NCBI GenBank assembly: GCA_022495005.1
Contig: JAGYXB010000687.1
Coordinates: 186,001-250,000, forward strand
Origin: Rhyacophila brunnea
Taxonomy: Eukaryota > Arthropoda > Insecta > Trichoptera > Rhyacophilidae
Length of the DNA: 64,000 nucleotides
Reading direction: 5' to 3'
A program made the position numbers and the translations under genes. Each line of letters begins with the position of its first letter. Positions within the stretch are counted from its first letter, which is position 1. Shown piece by piece: positions 59,394 to 64,000 of this stretch. Below the pieces are notes generated by a model. The model was not told where the DNA came from and made no database searches. It was given only the letters and a program-made list of their open reading frames with translations.

Positions 59394-61204
59394 CAGTGTT
59401 GCCATATTTTGAAAGTGAAATTATAGTACAGTGCCTTCAAAATTATAGTATTTCGGCAAAAAATATAGTACGCGTTGAGTGACGAATAATTTTCTACATT
59501 TTCAAAAAAATAAACGTGGGGAACGTCTTGTTTTTTTTAGACAAAATATCCATGAAGGTTACGTCTTGTTTTTTTAGACAAAATTCAAATGTTATGTCAA
59601 TGGTTTCCAAACTTTATGTTACCACACCTCCCTTCAAAAAAATCTGATCTAGGCGACCCCCTTATTTCATTAAATAATACAGACACCTTTTTAAATAGTC
59701 AACAATGTACCTACTTACGAATACAAAAATGAAAAAAAAAATAAACAAATGATGAATAAAAAACAAATAAAAAAAAATTACTACTAAAATTACATTAATT
59801 TTTGACGAATTTGCTTGTTTATTAGCACAATCAATTTCAATAGTAGTCAATCCAAATTCATCGTCGTTCATTGACAAATGGATTCTATCATGGACCCCAT
59901 ATCCCTAAACGGACCCCCCTGGTCAGGATTTTTCAACCACATATTTAAAATATTTAATAGCTCCGAAACAAAGCAGCTATTAATAAAATAATGTGAAAAG
60001 TGCATTAGCAAACTAACCAAGAACTCTAGCGTAGAAATCATTTAAAAATAATGGAGACGTGGCGAACTTTCTTTTTGTCATTTTGATTTCCTAAGCTCTA
60101 ATTTTTTATGAATGCCTTTACTTTGTCGTTTTAAATCGGTGAATGCATTAGTGGTCCTTGGATTGATTTATTCACTCAATTTTTAAAAAATTTAAACCAA
60201 ATAGACAAGTTTAAAAACAAAATTATCGTTCCTAAACAAATTTGCCTCATATTTCAACATTTTGATTAATTTGACCCTTTTATTTTACGAAATAGTCATT
60301 GCGGTTTACAATAGTATAGAAGTGAGGGATTATAAAATTAGTCTCCATATTTGCAGAAAGGTTTGGAGACAACCTTTTATAGGACTGTTTTTTTGTGTAG
60401 TTTATAACTAGCGACCGTTTTATAAACTACGCATTTGCAAACTGCAAACCTGTGGCTACATTAATTGTGTTAACCTTTTGCGTCTTCCTTTGCAACACTC
60501 CGCGCCTCCCAGTTTGGAAATCGCTGTGTTAAGTAATTAACATCACCTTTTTTTAGACATGGTGATTATTTTTTTTTTGCTTCTCACGGATTATTTTGGC
60601 GTTGTTTTTCTTCTATTGGCAACTTTTTTCCCGATTTATCAAAATTATAGTATTTTGGGCGTACTATACCTGTTTTATATCGTACATAGTACGCAGACGA
60701 AAATTATAGTACAAATACTATAATTATAGTACGGTTGGCAACACTGAACGGACCAGTGTTGCCATCTTTTCAAAGTGGAATTATAGTACAGAGCCTCCAA
60801 AATTATAGTATTTGGGGAAAAAATATAGTACGCATTGTCATCAGCTGTTGAAAATGTATACTTAGGTTTTTTGTTTCTCAGAAAAAAATAACGGTACCTT
60901 CTCCGACTAAAAATGCTTACCGAAGAATTCAAGAAATTTCATTTTAAACCAAAGTTACGGGATTTTTTTACGTTTTTGGAGCCATTTTTTCCAAGTTCTC
61001 CAAATCTTCTTATATTGCGAAATTTTAGTACTTTGCACCAATTTATTGAACGGAAATATCGAAATTTTAGTACTTTTTACATCTTTTTTCCGGTATTCAA
61101 AATTATAGTATTTTGGGCGTACTATACCTGTTTTATATCGTACATAGTACGCGGACCAAAATTATAGTACAAATACTATAATTATAGTACGGTTGGCAAC
61201 ACTG
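59394..61204. mobile_element. Tandem dimer of a small hAT element sharing one outer target duplication
   Basis: Two head-to-tail units, 59394-60746 and 60754-61204, each start CAGTGTTGCCAT and end GGTTGGCAACACTG. They are joined by AACGGAC. The outer flanks are the identical 8-mers CGTCCATT (59386-59393 and 61205-61212), as expected for hAT. Without the nested 929-bp element and its duplicated 8 bp, the left unit is about 416 bp, close to the right unit's 451 bp. Both are packed with AATTATAGTA motifs near the ends, possible transposase-binding sites. Neither encodes a transposase. Confidence 0.88.
59598..60526. mobile_element. hAT element nested in the left unit of the dimer
   Basis: The ends CAATGGTTTCCAAACTTT and CCCAGTTTGGAAATCGCTG form a hAT-type TIR of about 16 bp. 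Flanking 8-mers TGTTATGT (59590-59597) and TGTTAAGT (60527-60534) match at 7 of 8. The 929-bp interior is AT-rich; a 71-codon minus-strand frame at 59662-59877 is not recognisable. Confidence 0.82.
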
Positions 61205-61212
61205 CGTCCATT

Positions 61213-61679
61213 ATTCCTTGATTAACTGTCAAAATATTCAACTTGTACTTAGCACGTAAGAATTATTGTATTTAATTAATAATAAGGAGTATGTGAGGGG
61301 AGGATGGCAACACTGCTGATCAGTCTATGGCCGCGAGCCAAAGTGGTGACATCCGGCCCTCACGAGTCGGAGAGTGACACAAATAAAATTCGAGAAAAAT
61401 ACCAATTTAGTTTTTAATTTTTTGTGAATCCCGGGTCCCACCAACATCCCGAGCTAGCCACCAGGTCCCGGGATATAACACTACCTAGGTACCTAAATGA
61501 AAATATTTTAGTAAATAATGGTTCTCCAATATTATTATTTTATTGAAATCAGATATTGCTGTATTTACCTACCTACTGCAAAATAATAATATGTGCCTAC
61601 CTACGCATTGAAATTATTGTATGGTACCAAAGACATTGCACGGTGCATATCTAATCTCTTTGGAACATTTATTTAAAAT
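61213..61679. other. Non-genic spacer between hAT dimer and DIRS copy 2
   Basis: ATGGCAACACTG at about 61305 again resembles the end of the hAT family nearby, but without a partner. CCCGGGTCCCACCAACATCC near 61430 could be part of a tRNA-like repeat on the minus strand. Confidence 0.4.
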
Positions 61680-61820
61680 AATGAAAAGAGTTTTACCTAC
61701 CAATAATTTGACTCATTTTGACTTTGAAGTCCTTGAGATAGGGTTTGCTCTTCCTTCTTCGCGTAAGGTTATATTCTATTATTTTTTTCCTTTTTCTTGT
61801 CGTTGGTCATACCTCCCTTT

Positions 61821-62180
61821 TTATTTACTGGTCATACCCACGCGTCCCTTTTTATGTAGGGAGTTTGGGACTCTTTTGTCTTCATTATGATATGGCTCAA
61901 GGAACCAGGTAGAAGTTACCTGGACTTCAAAGTCAGCATGAATAATAAGAGTTTTATTGGTAGGACTCGTAGAAGTAAGTTTGGTGGGGGAAATATCTAC
62001 GCCAGTCTGAAGTACTATACTCGGCTGAAGGCATCGTGAAACAGCGCGCCACTGTCTGTAACGTCTCGTGAGACGTACGTTGCAACGACATGTGCTGTTT
62101 CGCTTACGAATAAATCCACCTCGGGAGCTCCCCATCTTTGAAACAGAGGGTGGTTGCGGTGTTGATGAGGTGCCATTCAA
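61821..62180 (-). pseudogene. DIRS copy 2, sequence downstream of RNase H
   Basis: Several frames give fragments in the position where DIRS polyproteins pass from RNase H into the recombinase ORF. One plausible reading has [12 protein letters not shown] and [13 protein letters not shown]. It merges at about 61975 with the internal complementary region, so most of the recombinase is deleted. No catalytic motif of the recombinase was found. Confidence 0.4.
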
Positions 62181-62190
62181 GAATAAGTTG

Positions 62191-62592
62191 TCAGCGGGAG
62201 AGATGATCTGCCACGCAGTTGTAATTTCCGTGGAGGTATTGTGCAGTAAACGTGATGTTGGCTTGACTGGTCAATACTACTATCTGTCGGCATAGGTTTA
62301 GGAGGGTGACAGATTTTGTGCCACCCTCGTTGTTGATGTAATATGCCACCACTGTTTTGTTGTCTGTCTGCAGAAGTAGAGCTGATCCTATGATTGCTTG
62401 TACTCGAGATTGCAAACTTTTCCTTTCTGTTGGAATGCCATGCCACACTAACTGGTCTTGTTTCCACGTACCTGATAGGTGGTGTTCATTCAGTTGGCTC
62501 CCCAGCCTGTGTCGGCTGCGTGTGTCGTCAAGAAATGATTGAATGTCGTTCTGTGTGCTAACTCTGAGGATCCTATCACCTGGAGCCACCAC
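62191..62592 (-). pseudogene. DIRS copy 2 RNase H domain
   Basis: A 133-codon frame reads DRILRVSTQNDIQSFLDD, then GSQLNEHHLSGTWKQDQLVW and LLLQTDNKTVVAYYINNEGG. It ends with ITFTAQYLHGNYNCVADHLS and R. The TDNKTVVAYIN and N.VAD.LSR motifs are the second half of DIRS RNase H. The first half is read correctly in a neighbouring frame (HAADTGWGA), so a frameshift lies near 62490. Confidence 0.88.
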
Positions 62593-63258
62593 ATGATGTC
62601 CTGTTAGGCCTGTGGTGGGATTGTCGTCTATTGGCGAGAATGGGACCTCGACAATATTGATGACTGGAGGTTTTTAGCCGTCGGCAATGCAACCTTCCTC
62701 GTGGAGGTAAGATGCGAAGTTAAGTCGCCCCAGAAGGGATTGAACATGTGCCTGTTTGAGGGACCAACTGCCTTTTTGTACCTGCGTTGTGTCAACTCTG
62801 AGGATCCTATCGCCTAGAGCCACCGCATGATGTTCTGTTGAGCCTGTGGTGGGATTGTCATCAATTGGCGAGGATGGGACCTCGGCCATATTGATGACTG
62901 GAGCGTTGTAGCCGTCGGCAATGCAACCTTCCTCGTGGAGATAGGATGTGAAGTTGAGTCGCCCCAGAAGGGATTGGATATGTGCCTGTCTGAGGGACCA
63001 ACTGCCTTTTTGTACCTGCGTTGTGTCAACTCTGAGGATCCTATCGCCTAGAGCTACCACATGATGTCCTGTTGGGCATGTGGTGGGATTGTCATCAATT
63101 GGCGAGGATGGGACCTCGGCCATATTGATGACTGGAATGTTGTAGCCGTCGACAATGCAACCTTCCTCGTGGAGATAGGATCTGAAGTTGAGTCGCCCCA
63201 GAAGGGATTGGATATGTGCCTGTCTGAGGGACCAACTGCCTTTTTGTACCTGCGTTAG
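62557..63258 (-). repeat. Three tandem 234-bp copies of the DIRS RT-RNase H junction
   Basis: Units at 62557-62790, 62791-63024 and 63025-63258 align end to end; the landmark AACTCTGAGGATCCTATC recurs every 234 bp. Each spans the end of RT (QKGSWSLRQA, SLLGRLNF), the linker (HEEGCIADGYN) and the start of RNase H (ALGDRILRV). Copy 1 has one such segment. The unit is 78 codons, so one 149-codon frame (62674-63123) crosses two units without a stop. The units differ by substitutions, the outer one (62557-62790) most. Confidence 0.9.
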
Positions 63259-63387
63259 CAGATGGTGACGGAGTGCTACAGACTTCTCCGGCGACAGAAA
63301 CCTTCGCTTGTTGTGTGTGTTGTGTTGGCTTAGGTTCAGACAGGATCCTTTTTATATTTATTAAACACCCTAAAGACTGTAGGAAGG

Positions 63388-63938
63388 TTATCCTGTATTC
63401 CACCTGAACCGAGACTGTTTCTCGGATTTGTTGGCTACTTTGAAGTCATCTATGTAAGTGAATATTCTCAGCCATTCTTTTGTAAGCGTTCGGCAACCCA
63501 ATTGTTCAGGGATGCAAACATAATCGGAGCGGCTGACAGGTGATACGTGAATTGTAGGAGCTCCCTTCGGTAGGCTAGTCGAACGAATCGACGATGTTGA
63601 GAAGCCATGGGTACCTTGAGGTACGCCTGGCTTAGATCTATTATTACTAGCCAGTCTTCTTTTTGTAAGACGGCTGGAATCTCGTAATGGTGAATTAGTT
63701 TGAATGGCTTTGGCTGTAGGAACGCATTCAAACGCTTTCGGTTGAAAACAGGGCATAGGGCCCCGTCTTGTTTCTTCATCAGAAACAGGGTTGAGAGGAA
63801 ACTGGGGGTTGGACCTGCTTCTTCTAGAACCCCTGAGTTCTTTAACTCTTCGATCTCCAGCGTGACCTCTGCTGATTGTTGCGTTTGAAATTCTTTCCGT
63901 AAAAGTAAAGAAGAACTTACCAATGGTGGTGTCCGCAC
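63388..63938 (-). pseudogene. DIRS copy 2 reverse transcriptase
   Basis: It reads KEFQTQQSAEVTLEIEELKN, FLSTLFLMKKQDGALCPVFN, VIIDLSQAYLKVPM and LSAAPIMFASLNNWVAERL from 63938 to 63468. Compared with copy 1, TCLPFGLSAAPRL is shortened to TYHLSAAPIM. The catalytic motif follows in another frame as YIDDFKVANKS (about 63455-63425), so at least one frameshift separates palm motifs. Further C-terminal RT sequence leads into the triplicated region. Confidence 0.9.
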
Positions 63939-64000
63939 AAAAGGTATGCGGACTACGGTTTTTTAACCAATGTTGGGGGGGGGGGTACCCTACGCCTTTT

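Larger units (their letters stand above)
61680..64000 (-). mobile_element. DIRS-type retrotransposon, copy 2, cut by the window edge
   Basis: The right end of the element (AATGAAAAGAGTTTTACCTACC on the plus strand) begins at about 61680. A terminal repeat and the internal complementary region follow (about 61920-61975, CTTCAAAGTCAGCATGAATAATAAG). Coding remnants read leftward: RT near 63938-63388, a triplicated junction at 63258-62557 and RNase H at 62592-62191. The gag and the other terminal repeat lie beyond 64000. It is related to copy 1 but clearly diverged from it. Confidence 0.9.

Noticed and set aside
1..64000. CRISPR arrays, prokaryotic operons or defence systems
   Set aside because: No regularly spaced identical repeats and no bacterial-type coding; the window is clearly eukaryotic.

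Overview
This is an AT-rich nuclear DNA window from an animal, almost certainly an insect. It has GT-AG spliced exons, tRNA-derived SINEs, mariner, hAT, piggyBac, pogo/Tigger and PIF-type transposons, DIRS-type retroelements, and two tracts of the insect telomere-type unit TTAGG. An aphid-like hemipteran would fit the base composition and frequent TACCTA-type runs, but this order-level guess is weak. No bacterial gene, CRISPR array, rRNA or functional tRNA was seen.

Only one host gene can be supported: Cog4, subunit 4 of the conserved oligomeric Golgi tethering complex, on the minus strand. Thirteen coding exons run from the start codon at 54056 down to 36246. They join in phase into about 762 codons. 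A short terminal exon, about 13 residues in the human protein, was not located. The introns carry a PIF/Harbinger-type MITE, two pogo/Tigger-type elements, a piggyBac-like element, another small TIR element and several SINE remnants.

From 1 to about 36,200 there is no recognisable host gene. In order, this region holds a 619-bp foldback element, two mariner copies in opposite orientation, several MITEs and hAT-like elements, and four families of tRNA-derived repeats (called A to D here). It also holds a 2.3-kb foldback element carrying a nested 343-bp insert with 14-bp target duplications, an 800-bp long-TIR element with a (TTAGG)5 tract, an internally deleted IS630/Tc1/mariner element with DD41D spacing, a degenerate LINE and a pair of LTR-like repeats.

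From 54,351 to the end the window is a transposon cluster. A 4-kb DIRS retroelement with inverted terminal repeats and an internal complementary region starts about 300 bp upstream of the Cog4 start codon, and a 5'-truncated LINE is nested in it. Next come a PIF-type MITE with TTA duplications and a head-to-tail dimer of a small hAT element. The dimer shares one outer 8-bp duplication and carries a second hAT nested in one half. A second DIRS element on the minus strand runs off the right edge and contains three tandem 234-bp copies of its RT-RNase H junction. I found no previously undescribed functional system. The most unusual items are the hAT dimer, the triplicated DIRS segment, the long-TIR elements with telomere-like loops and the unidentified 343-bp insert.
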